Assembly: GCA_964499865.1 (NCBI GenBank)
Contig: CAZCPY010000118.1
Span: forward strand, 1-9,700
Direction: 5' to 3'
Origin: JANOGU01 sp964499865
GTDB lineage: Bacteria > Pseudomonadota > Alphaproteobacteria > Rhodobacterales > Rhodobacteraceae
Length of the DNA stretch: 9,700 bases
Positions 1-5,900 of this stretch are shown in pieces. The position numbers and the translations under genes are program-made. Under the pieces are notes generated by a model. The model had not been told where the DNA came from. It did not search any database and worked only from the letters and a program-made list of their open reading frames with translations. Each line of letters starts with the position of its first letter. The first letter of the stretch is position 1.

Positions 1-208
1 GGTGCCGGTGCGCCGCGTGGTGCCGGTGGACGCGACCGGGGCGGGCGACCAGTTCGCGGCGGGGTTCCTGTTCGGGCTGGCGCAGGGCCGCGACCTTGCG
101 ACCTGCGGGCGCATGGGCTGCGTCGCCGCGGCCGAGGTCATCGGCCATTTCGGCGCGCGGCCGGAAACGGACGTGCTTGCGCTGTTCCGGGCCGCGGGGC
201 TGGTCTGA
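1..208 (+). CDS. PfkB-family sugar kinase, probable adenosine kinase (3' end only)
   Basis: This is the C-terminal 68-69 residues of a ribokinase/PfkB-fold kinase; the gene starts left of the window, so the GTG at base 2 is an internal codon. The PfkB signature 2 is visible as DATGAGDQFAAGF at about residues 10-22 of the fragment. In this family the GAGD motif forms the anion hole and supplies the catalytic aspartate that activates the acceptor hydroxyl for phosphoryl transfer from ATP. The following stretch (CGRMGCVAAAEVIGHFGARPE) resembles the C-terminus of bacterial adenosine kinases, where the phosphate acceptor is adenosine. With only the tail visible, another PfkB member (ribokinase, fructokinase) cannot be excluded. 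The stop lies 19 bases from the stop of a convergent gene, with no hairpin terminator between them. Confidence 0.85.
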   Translation, partial: VPVRRVVPVDATGAGDQFAAGFLFGLAQGRDLATCGRMGCVAAAEVIGHFGARPETDVLALFRAAGLV

Positions 209-227
209 CCCGCGCATCGAACGGTCG

Positions 228-626
228 TCAGACCCCCACGTCGGGGCCGATGCAGGCCACGGGTTCGGTGGTGCGGGCGACCTCGGTCAGGTCCATACCC
301 GCGGGCGCGCCCGCGACGCGGCCGACGATGCCGCCTTCGGCCTGCCAGTAGGTCCAGCAATGCGGCCCGCTTGCATCGTCGTATTCGAAGCAGATCAGGC
401 CGCCGTTGTCGTACCAGTAGCCGACCATGCACCGGCCCTGCGGATCGGCCCAGCGGACGCGGCGGCCGGGCAGGTACTGTTCGATCTGGTCCACCCGGCC
501 GTTCAGCGCATAGGTGATGGTCTGGCCGGTGGTCGCGGCCTCGAACTCCTCGGCCGACATCGGGGCGGGCGTTTCGGCCAGGACCGGCGTGGCGAACAGG
601 GCGGCAAGGATCAGCAGGGCGCGCAT
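228..626 (-). CDS. Small exported protein of unknown function
   Basis: The product has 132 residues. It starts with a short Sec signal peptide (MRALLILAALFATPVLAE, cleavage probably after the ALA at about residue 17), so the mature protein of about 115 residues should be periplasmic. The mature part is rich in aromatic residues and has cysteines at about 66, 79, 90 and 124 (RCMVGYWYDNGGLICFEYDD, GPHCWTYW, VACIGPDVG), which suggests one or two disulfides. I recognise the pattern as typical of conserved Rhodobacteraceae hypothetical proteins but can name no function. A clear Shine-Dalgarno sequence (GGAGGT, 631-636) supports the ATG at 626. It lies 52 bases downstream of alkB on the same strand and may be co-transcribed. 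A 5-bp hairpin (635-639 with 644-648) overlaps the edge of the Shine-Dalgarno sequence. Confidence 0.82.
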   Translation of the reverse strand: MRALLILAALFATPVLAETPAPMSAEEFEAATTGQTITYALNGRVDQIEQYLPGRRVRWADPQGRCMVGYWYDNGGLICFEYDDASGPHCWTYWQAEGGIVGRVAGAPAGMDLTEVARTTEPVACIGPDVGV

Positions 627-678
627 CGGAACCTCCGTCTGGCGACGGATCGTGCCAGAGCCGGAGGCCGCGCGCCAG

Positions 679-1689
679 TCACGACCTGCGGAGCGCGTCC
701 AGCCGCGGGTGCATCATCCGCCGCCAGACCGGCGGCACCAGGGCGATGACGCAGGACACCGGCAGCGCATGGGGCAGGTGCGGCGCCTCGGCGGGCGGCG
801 GCAGGCGCAGGGCGGGGTAGGGGCGGGACGGGTGCGCGTGGTGGTCGGAATGCCGCGGGGCGTTCAGCATCAGGTTGGCGGAGAACCAGTGCGGCGCGTT
901 CCAGGAATGCCGGTCGCCGACGGGCTCCAGCCGCCCGTTGGCCTGCACCGCCCGCATCAGGCCGTAGTGCTGCACGTAGTCCGACAGCAGAAGCTGGCTT
1001 TGCGCGTGCAGCGCCATGCCTGCCCAGACGGCCATCCCCGTCCAGCCCCCGACCGCCAGCGCCAGCCCCAGCGCCAGGAGGGAAACCGCGGCATAGACCG
1101 CATAGGGGTGCAGCCCCCGCCCCTGCCGCAGCGCCGCCTCGGCCGCCAGCCCCGCGCGGAACGACCCCGCCCAGGCGCGCAGGAGGAAGCGGTAGTAGCC
1201 TTCGCCCCGGCGGGCGGTGTTGGGGTCCTCGCGGCTGGCGGCGTGGCGGTGGTGCACCAGGCGATGGGCGCTGGCGTGGTGGCCGAACAGGATCGCCGCG
1301 TAGGTCGCAGCCCCCAGCCAGAACAGCCGCCGGTCGCCGCGGTGGATCAGCTCGTGCGCCGCGGGCACCGCGACCTGCCCCAGCCACAGCCCGAAGCCGA
1401 CCGCCAGCCCGATGCGCGAAACGACCGTCAGGTCGCCCGGCGCGGTGATCGCCCGGACGACCGCAGGCAGGCCCATGAGCCCGCCCACCGCTATCGCCAC
1501 CAGCAGGGCGTCGGCGGCGGGGAACTCGGCGCCTTCCGGCGCCTGCGGGGCAAGGCGCGGAAGCATCTGGTCCAGCGCCGCCGTCAGCGCCGTCATCCAC
1601 AGCAGGCCCACGGCCACCCACAGCCCGCCAAGCGGCGCGGCCAGGAACAGGGCCAGCGGGGTCAGCGAGATCAGGGCGAAGGCTGGCAT
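679..1689 (-). CDS. alkB: AlkB-type alkane 1-monooxygenase / membrane fatty-acid-desaturase-family hydroxylase
   Basis: A 336-residue integral membrane non-haem di-iron enzyme. AlkB proteins hydroxylate the terminal carbon of medium-chain alkanes, using O2 and electrons from rubredoxin. The histidine clusters that hold the metal are all present: HELIHR (112-117), a cluster from HHASAH to VHHRH (137-149), and RHSDHH (279-284) followed by the AlkB-like tail PHLPHALP and PPVWRRMMHPR. The motif that is NYxEHYGL in classical AlkB reads DYVQHYGL here (237-244). Hydrophobic segments lie at about 4-40, 62-82, 92-110, 122-136 and 196-232. The length is shorter than Pseudomonas AlkB (about 400) but similar to short rhodobacterial homologues. 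The start at 1689 matches the family N-terminus, although no Shine-Dalgarno sequence precedes it, so a leaderless or weakly translated message is possible. No rubredoxin gene is nearby. The true substrate is not certain: alkane or another hydrocarbon or lipid. Confidence 0.87.
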   Translation of the reverse strand: MPAFALISLTPLALFLAAPLGGLWVAVGLLWMTALTAALDQMLPRLAPQAPEGAEFPAADALLVAIAVGGLMGLPAVVRAITAPGDLTVVSRIGLAVGFGLWLGQVAVPAAHELIHRGDRRLFWLGAATYAAILFGHHASAHRLVHHRHAASREDPNTARRGEGYYRFLLRAWAGSFRAGLAAEAALRQGRGLHPYAVYAAVSLLALGLALAVGGWTGMAVWAGMALHAQSQLLLSDYVQHYGLMRAVQANGRLEPVGDRHSWNAPHWFSANLMLNAPRHSDHHAHPSRPYPALRLPPPAEAPHLPHALPVSCVIALVPPVWRRMMHPRLDALRRS

Positions 1690-1816
1690 GGGAAGGTTCG
1701 GCGGTTTCCGGGGGTCTGACAGGCGCAGGTTAACGGATGCTTCCGCGACGCTCCACCCGCCCTTTCGCCGCGGGGCGCGAAGGATTAGGTGGGGATGACG
1801 CACAAGGCAGGCCCGC

Positions 1817-2803
1817 ATGTCCTTCTTCAAGAAACTCCGCGACCGGCTGTTCCGCTCGTCCGACAGGATCGGCGAGGGGATCGAGGCGCTGGTGGCGGAG
1901 GCGCCGCAGCCTGAAGGGACTGCCCCCGACAAGCCCGGCCTGATCGGCCGACTGCTGGGCCGCGAGGAGGCCCGGCGGGTGGTGGACGACGCGATGCTGG
2001 AAAGCCTCGAGGAGGTGCTGATCCAGGCCGACATGGGGGTCGAGACGGCGCTGAAGGTCACCGCCAACATCGCCGCCACCGAGATGGGCCGCCGGGTGAC
2101 GACGGGTGAGCTCAAGGCCCGGCTGGCGGCCGAGGTGGCGCGGATCATGGAACCCGTGGCCCGCCCCCTGCCGCTGACGGCGCGGCGGCCGCAGGTGGTG
2201 CTGGTGGTGGGCGTCAACGGGTCGGGCAAGACGACGACGATCGGCAAGCTCGCCAGCCAGTTCCGCGCCGCCGGCAAGTCGGTGGTGATCGCGGCCGGGG
2301 ACACGTTCCGCGCCGCGGCGGTGGAGCAGTTGCAGGTCTGGGGGGCGCGCGCGGGCGTGCCGGTGCTGACCGCGGCGCAGGGGTCGGACCCGGCGAGCCT
2401 GGCCTTCGACGCGCTGGCGCAGGCCGAGGCGACGGGCGCGGACCTTCTGCTGATCGACACCGCCGGGCGGTTGCAGAACCGGGCGGACCTGATGGAGGAA
2501 CTGGCCAAGATCGTGCGCGTGCTGCGCAAGCGGGATGCGACCGCGCCGCACAACACGCTTCTGGTGCTCGATGCCACGGTGGGCCAGAACGCGCTGAGCC
2601 AGGTGGAGATCTTCCGCAGGATCGCGGATGTGTCCGGCCTCGTGATGACCAAGCTTGACGGCACCGCCAGGGGCGGCGTGCTGGTGGCGCTGGCCGACCG
2701 CTTCGGCCTGCCGATCCATGCCATCGGGGTGGGCGAGCAGATCGACGACCTGGCACCCTTCGACCCGGAGGAATTCGCCAAGGCGCTGGTGGGGGTGGAA
2801 TGA
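1817..2803 (+). CDS. ftsY: Signal recognition particle receptor FtsY
   Basis: A 328-residue SRP GTPase. FtsY receives ribosome-nascent-chain-SRP complexes at the inner membrane and, after paired GTP hydrolysis with Ffh, hands them to SecYEG. A short basic/amphipathic N-terminus (MSFFKKLRDRLFRSSDRIGEG) and the helical N domain (about 45-115) precede the NG GTPase. Visible motifs are the P-loop GVNGSGKTTT (132-141), DTFRAAA (162-168), DTAGR (214-218), TKLDG (278-282) and the closing GVGEQIDDLAPF (304-315). The long acidic A domain of E. coli FtsY is absent, as is usual in Alphaproteobacteria. Only a weak purine stretch (AAGG) precedes the ATG. It is divergent from alkB and its stop overlaps the start of yciB, so the two are translationally coupled. 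Confidence 0.97.
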   Translation: MSFFKKLRDRLFRSSDRIGEGIEALVAEAPQPEGTAPDKPGLIGRLLGREEARRVVDDAMLESLEEVLIQADMGVETALKVTANIAATEMGRRVTTGELKARLAAEVARIMEPVARPLPLTARRPQVVLVVGVNGSGKTTTIGKLASQFRAAGKSVVIAAGDTFRAAAVEQLQVWGARAGVPVLTAAQGSDPASLAFDALAQAEATGADLLLIDTAGRLQNRADLMEELAKIVRVLRKRDATAPHNTLLVLDATVGQNALSQVEIFRRIADVSGLVMTKLDGTARGGVLVALADRFGLPIHAIGVGEQIDDLAPFDPEEFAKALVGVE

Positions 2804-3423
2804 TGGCGGAACGTCCGATCAACCCGGTGCTCAAGCAGGTGCTCGACCTCGGGCCGCCCTTGCTGTTCTTCGTCCTCTACATGTGGATCCGCGACGAAAC
2901 CTTCACCTTCCGCGGCACCGCGTATTCCGGCTTCATCGTCGCCGCCGTGGCCTTCGTGCCGATCCTGGTCGCCTCGACCGCGCTGTTGTGGTGGCTGTCG
3001 GGCAGCCTGAGCCGCATGTCGGTCTTCACGCTGGTGATGGTCGTGGTGTTCGGCGGGCTGACCGCCTGGTTCAACGACGAGCGGTTCTTCAAGATGAAGA
3101 CGACCATCGTCTACGGCCTGTTCGCGATCCTGCTGGGCATCGGCCTGTGGCGCGGCAAGAGCCTGCTGCAATGGGTGCTGGGGCCCGCCCTGCCGATGGC
3201 CGACGAAGGCTGGATGATCCTGACGCGCCGGGTCTGCGCGATGTTCGCGGTGCTGGCGGTGGCGAACGAGGTGGTCTGGCGCACGATGTCGGACGACACC
3301 TGGGTCAAGATCGAGACCTTCGGCTTTCCGCTGGCGATGTTCGTCTTTCTCTGGTCCCAGATCGTGGCACTGCAAAGGTTCATCGACGAGGACAAGGTGC
3401 CCGGGGCGGGGAAGAAGGACTGA
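2800..3423 (+). CDS. yciB: Inner-membrane septation protein YciB/IspZ
   Basis: A 207-residue polytopic membrane protein of the YciB/IspZ (intracellular septation protein A) family, linked in enterobacteria to cell-envelope synthesis and division-complex interactions. Diagnostic stretches are LDLGPPLLFF (16-24), the FGGLTAWFNDERFFKMK block (84-100), and GW..LTRRVCAMFAVLAVANEVVWR (137-161) with D.WVKIETFGFP after it. Hydrophobic segments lie at about 18-30, 42-66, 73-90, 103-117, 140-156 and 174-192. The start overlaps the ftsY stop in an ATGATGA-like junction; ATG at 2800 and ATG at 2803 are both possible starts, the second giving 206 residues. The stop is six bases from that of a convergent gene, so any terminator must lie inside the neighbour. 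The precise molecular role of the family is unsettled. Confidence 0.94.
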   Translation: MMAERPINPVLKQVLDLGPPLLFFVLYMWIRDETFTFRGTAYSGFIVAAVAFVPILVASTALLWWLSGSLSRMSVFTLVMVVVFGGLTAWFNDERFFKMKTTIVYGLFAILLGIGLWRGKSLLQWVLGPALPMADEGWMILTRRVCAMFAVLAVANEVVWRTMSDDTWVKIETFGFPLAMFVFLWSQIVALQRFIDEDKVPGAGKKD

Positions 3424-3429
3424 CGCGCC

Positions 3430-3831
3430 TCAGCGCAGCGCCGCGGTGCCGGGCGTCATCGACAGGTGGCTGTGGCGGCAGAGCCAGCCCTGCGGCCCGT
3501 GTTCCAGCACCAGCGTCGCCCGCCCCCGCCGCGCGAAGGCTGCACCGTCCTCGCCGATCCCCTGCGAGTGCCAGCGCAGCGCGACCACGGCGATGCCGCC
3601 GCCGATCCGCAGCAGGTCGGGCGGATCGAAGGCGAAATCGCGGATGCGCGGCCAGACCCTGCCCCACTGGTCACGCGCCAGCGCGTCGATCCCGGCGGTC
3701 GCCTCCATCACCGTGCCGTAGCCGGTGACGTCGGCGGCGAACATCGCCCGGGCGGCGGCGATGTCGCCGCGGTTGATCAGCGCCTGCCAGTCCGACAGCC
3801 AGCGGCGGATGGAGGCTTCGTCGGCGGTCAT
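3430..3831 (-). CDS. NTF2-like / SnoaL-type small protein
   Basis: A 133-residue protein with the pattern of the nuclear-transport-factor-2-like fold (SnoaL/DUF4440 group). It has N-terminal helices (ASIRRWLSDWQALINRGDIAAARAMFAADVTGYGT), a middle helix with DQWGRVWPRI, then beta strands ending in the conserved W.CRHSHLSM (116-125). This fold forms a cone-shaped pocket used by isomerases, hydrolases and ligand-binding proteins, so the specific function cannot be read from sequence. No signal peptide is seen, so it is likely cytoplasmic. The start at 3831 (MTADEAS) matches the usual N-terminus of the family. The frame stays open upstream to 3927 but only through a repeat element, and that extension is Arg/Pro/Gly-rich. 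No good Shine-Dalgarno sequence is visible. It is convergent with yciB. Confidence 0.8.
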   Translation of the reverse strand: MTADEASIRRWLSDWQALINRGDIAAARAMFAADVTGYGTVMEATAGIDALARDQWGRVWPRIRDFAFDPPDLLRIGGGIAVVALRWHSQGIGEDGAAFARRGRATLVLEHGPQGWLCRHSHLSMTPGTAALR

Positions 3832-3855
3832 CCGGGGCCCCCGCCGCCGCCAGGG

Positions 3856-3963
3856 GGCGCCTCCCCTGCCCCGCGTGGGGACGGGCCGGGGGAGGGGGGG
3901 CCACCGACCGGCCGGGCGCCCCCCCACCCTCTCCCTCCCCCACGAGGGGGGGAGGGAAGCACC
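3856..3963. repeat. 108-base palindromic G/C-run intergenic repeat, copy 1
   Basis: The 165-base gap between the NTF2-like start and the glutathione transferase stop is mostly this element. It is the same length as, and by hand alignment roughly 80-85% identical to, 7105-7212. Both copies begin GGCGCCTCCCCT and end GGGAGGGAAGCACC. The right half forms a perfect hairpin: CCCTCCCCC at 3933-3941 pairs with GGGGGAGGG at 3948-3956. The left half contains four G-runs on the + strand (3877-3880, 3883-3885, 3888-3892, 3894-3900). The right half contains four C-runs (3919-3925, 3927-3929, 3933-3935, 3937-3941), which are G-runs on the - strand. It ends 33 bases from the stop of the leftward transferase gene. 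No U-tract follows the hairpin, so it is not a classical intrinsic terminator. Confidence 0.8.
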
Positions 3964-3996
3964 TTTCGCCGACCGGTTCCGCGCAGCGCCGTCATC

Positions 3997-4705
3997 CTAG
4001 CTCTGTCCGAACGGCACCTTCCGCGCCGCGCGGTCCTGCGTCAAGTCGCCGCGCCGGTCCGCCCCCACCGCCCTGCCGCGCCGGAAGGCGGGGCGGGCGG
4101 CCAGGTCGGCCAGCCGGCGGGCAAGGTTCGGCCTGTCGTCCAGCGTCTGCTGCCGGCGCTCCCGGCCTTGGGCCCAGGGCCGGATCGCGATGTCGGCGAT
4201 GGAGAGGAAATCCCCCGCCACGAAGGCACGCCCGGCCAGCCGGCGGTCGAGCACGCCGCAAAGCCGTTCCACCTCGCGCCGGTAGCGGTCCTGCGCGTGG
4301 GGCAGCACCTGGGCCGGGTCCATCGACGGCGCATGGGTCAGGACATGATGCGCCTGCCCCGCCATCGGCCCGATGCCCGATCTGCCACATCAGCCACTGG
4401 TCCACCGCCGCCCGGTCCCGCCCCGTCGCGGCATAGAGCCGTCCGGTCTTGCGGGCGAGGTATTGCAGGATCGCGCCGCTTTCGAGGGTCGCGATCGGCG
4501 CGCCGTCACGGTCAGCGTCGGGGCCGTCGCTGTCCTCCAGCGCGGGCATGCGGTTGTTCGGCGCGATGGCAAGGAAATCGGGGCGGAACTGTTCGCCCTT
4601 GCCGATGTCGACATAGGCCACCTCGTAGGGCAGGCCCAGTTCCTCCAGCGCGATGGTGATCTTCCTGCCGTTGGGGGTGGGCCAGGAGTGCAGGGTCGGG
4701 GTCAT
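3997..4705 (-). pseudogene. Glutathione S-transferase (Nu-class/YfcG-like), frameshifted
   Basis: This is a glutathione transferase split between two frames. The N-terminal thioredoxin-fold domain reads normally from ATG 4705 for about 110 residues: SWPTPNGRKITIALEELGLP with the TPNG active-site turn, NNRMPALEDSDG, and the glutathione-binding ESGAIL at about 75-80. It continues to DQWLMWQIG at about 102-110. The family's helical domain then continues only in a different frame from about 4374 to TAG 3997 (GPMAGQAHHVLTHAP, RYRREVERLCGVLDRRLAG, FLSIADIAI, RGDLTQ, PFGQS). The family sequence WQMGGLGPMAGQ suggests two bases lost, or one gained, near 4375. The first frame runs on by chance to 3992 as an Arg/Pro/Gly-rich tail. 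A Shine-Dalgarno sequence (AAGGAG, about 4716-4721) precedes the start. It lies 24 bases after the hydrolase gene. It could be a true pseudogene or a sequencing error. Confidence 0.88.
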
Positions 4706-4729
4706 CGCCGGGCGTCTCCTTGGCGTCCC

Positions 4730-5617
4730 TTACTGTGCCGCAGACGGCCCCCTTGGCAAGGGCAGGATCAGCCGCGACCAGCGCGGCGCTGCCCTGGCCG
4801 GAAGCGACGCCGCCAGAAGCGGAAGGGGCAGGCGGCCGTCCAGCACCGCGCGGTAAAGCGGGAACAGCCCCGGCCGCAGGTAGGGCGACCAGTGGCAGAT
4901 GCGCCGCCCGGGGTCGGGCAGGGGAAAGCCGAGCGAGGCGAGCGCCCGGCGATGGCCGGCCCCGTCGATCTGCAGCGTGGTCAGGTTCGGCGCCGAAAGC
5001 CCCGTCCCCAGCGCGGGCCCCAGGTCGCGCAGGCCCGCGGCGAACAGAAGCTCGAGGAGGCCGTCGAACAGGTCGTTCTCGCGGCTGGTCACGTTCAGCA
5101 CCTCGGCCGCGCGGCCCGCGGGGGTGGCGAGGGCGGCGGCCGCGGGCCTGCGGAACTCGGCGGCCGACATCAGCACCATGCGGCCGACGTCGCCCGCCTG
5201 AAGGCCCGGCAGGGCCGACAAGGCCACCCGCGCGCCCAGCGAATGGGCGATCACATGCACCGGCCCCGACCCCGCCTGACGAAGTGCGCGCACCAGGTCC
5301 GCCAGCGCCCCGCCCGCCCGGCCCGCCTGGCCATGGGCGTTCCAGATCGTGCCCGCGGCGTGCCAGCCAAAGCCGACCCCGAGGCCCTGCCGCACCAGCC
5401 CCAGCTTGCGCGGCCAGCCGACGATGCGCGGCTGGCCCCGCGGCGGGGCCTCGGCGAACAGGGTGCGGTGGGGGCAGGACTTGCCGCTTCCGGGGGCGTA
5501 GCGGAAGCCGTGGATCATCACGGTGACGGGGGCGCCGGGCATGACGGCCGCGGCCAGCGCGTCCAGGTCCGCGTCCAGGGCCCCGTCGGGGCGGGCATCG
5601 ACGGCGAAGGTCGGCAT
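4730..5617 (-). CDS. Alpha/beta hydrolase of unknown substrate
   Basis: A 295-residue protein with an alpha/beta-hydrolase core. VTVMIHGFRYAPG (31-43) is the first strand with an oxyanion-hole HGF motif. VHVIAHSLGARVALS (120-134) carries the nucleophile elbow with Ser126, in AHSLG rather than the usual GxSxG. A following strand reads RMVLMSAAEF (146-155). Candidate acid and histidine members of the triad are Asp182 (SRENDLFDG) and His222 (DGAGHRR) or His242 (CHWSPYL). No signal peptide or membrane segment is seen, so it is probably cytoplasmic. It resembles DUF900-like or esterase-type hydrolases, but the substrate cannot be assigned. A strong Shine-Dalgarno sequence (AAGGAG, about 5626-5631) supports the start at 5617. 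It is upstream of, and probably co-transcribed with, the broken glutathione transferase. It is divergent from metZ. Confidence 0.85.
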   Translation of the reverse strand: MPTFAVDARPDGALDADLDALAAAVMPGAPVTVMIHGFRYAPGSGKSCPHRTLFAEAPPRGQPRIVGWPRKLGLVRQGLGVGFGWHAAGTIWNAHGQAGRAGGALADLVRALRQAGSGPVHVIAHSLGARVALSALPGLQAGDVGRMVLMSAAEFRRPAAAALATPAGRAAEVLNVTSRENDLFDGLLELLFAAGLRDLGPALGTGLSAPNLTTLQIDGAGHRRALASLGFPLPDPGRRICHWSPYLRPGLFPLYRAVLDGRLPLPLLAASLPARAAPRWSRLILPLPRGPSAAQ

Positions 5618-5770
5618 CTCTCCCGCTCCTTTCCCGCGGTCCGAGGAGGGTCTCTCACGCCACGCCCTAGGATCGCGCGGCGAAACCGGCGTGACCGTGG
5701 CATGACGTGCGCATGAAGGCGGTTATTCCGCGGCGCGCTTGCCACAGGGAAAAGGCGGCGTGCGGCGGCC

Positions 5771-5799
5771 TTGACGGCGCCCCCGCGCAGGACTAGCCC
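5771..5799 (+). promoter_or_regulatory. Candidate sigma70-type promoter of metZ
   Basis: TTGACG (5771-5776) matches five of six bases of the -35 consensus. An exact 17-base spacer leads to TAGCCC (5794-5799), a poor but position-correct -10 in this very G+C-rich DNA. The predicted start, about seven bases on, would be 5805-5807, which is the first base of the SAM-II P1 stem at 5807. This agreement with the riboswitch is the main reason to call it. The 5618-5770 stretch toward the divergent hydrolase must hold that gene's promoter, but I see no clear boxes there. Confidence 0.45.
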
Positions 5800-5802
5800 T
5801 GC

Positions 5803-5862
5803 CGCCCGTGGCGCTTTGTGACCTTGATTGCGGGCCACGTTAAACAAGCCGCTAAAGAGGCC
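5803..5862 (+). ncRNA. SAM-II riboswitch aptamer
   Basis: This is an S-adenosylmethionine-sensing pseudoknot of the SAM-II class (the metA element), known from Alphaproteobacteria ahead of methionine-synthesis genes. P1 is a perfect 6-bp helix, CGTGGC (5807-5812) with GCCACG (5834-5839). The class-diagnostic strings follow: the GCTTTGTGACC loop, then GCCACGTTAAACAAG, then GCTAAA (5851-5856). Pseudoknot pairings can be read by eye: GCGG (5830-5833) with CCGC (5849-5852), and CCT (5822-5824) with AGG (5858-5860). The aptamer ends 40 bases before metZ. There is no U-tract after it, so control is probably at translation rather than by an intrinsic terminator. SAM binding is expected to lower metZ expression. 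Confidence 0.93.
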
Positions 5863-5866
5863 CGGG

Positions 5867-5895
5867 GTCCCCCGGTCGCCTTGGCCATGGGGGAC
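5867..5895 (+). promoter_or_regulatory. metZ: Candidate expression-platform hairpin covering the metZ ribosome binding site
   Basis: GTCCCCC (5867-5873) is the exact reverse complement of GGGGGAC (5889-5895). GGGGGAC is the G-rich Shine-Dalgarno region that ends six bases before the metZ ATG at 5901. The 15-base loop holds part of an out-of-frame ATG. An alternative short hairpin, CCGGG (5862-5866) with CCCGG (5871-5875), uses the same C-run and would free the Shine-Dalgarno region. The two are mutually exclusive. Which one SAM favours cannot be decided by eye, and the function is inferred. Confidence 0.4.
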
Positions 5896-5900
5896 GGAAG

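Noticed and set aside
514..1719. Long + strand open frame antisense to alkB and the small exported protein
   Set aside because: Low-complexity Arg/Gln/Gly/Pro composition with no motif; the opposite strand has the histidine clusters of AlkB.
1690..3375. Very long - strand open frame running on from alkB, antisense to ftsY and most of yciB
   Set aside because: Its translation is Arg/Ser/Pro/His-rich with no domain pattern, while the + strand encodes two unmistakable proteins. Long antisense frames are expected at this G+C content. Only 679-1689 is real.
3832..3927. Longer N-terminus for the NTF2-like protein starting at 3927
   Set aside because: The added 32 residues come from the palindromic repeat and are Arg/Pro/Gly-rich. 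MTADEAS at 3831 is a normal family start.
3992..4365. Unframeshifted reading of the glutathione transferase as a 237-residue protein to the stop at 3992
   Set aside because: After residue 110 this frame loses all similarity, while the other frame holds the conserved helical domain.
4373..5716. Long + strand open frame opposite the hydrolase and transferase
   Set aside because: Arg/Gly/Pro-rich shadow of genes with clear folds and good ribosome binding sites on the - strand.
5862..5875. CCGGG/CCCGG hairpin as a transcription terminator after the riboswitch
   Set aside because: Short stem and no U-tract after it; considered only as one arm of a possible translational switch.
5887..5900. ATG at 5887 as the metZ start
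   Set aside because: It is 14 bases upstream and out of frame with metZ; ATG 5901 gives the normal MetZ N-terminus.
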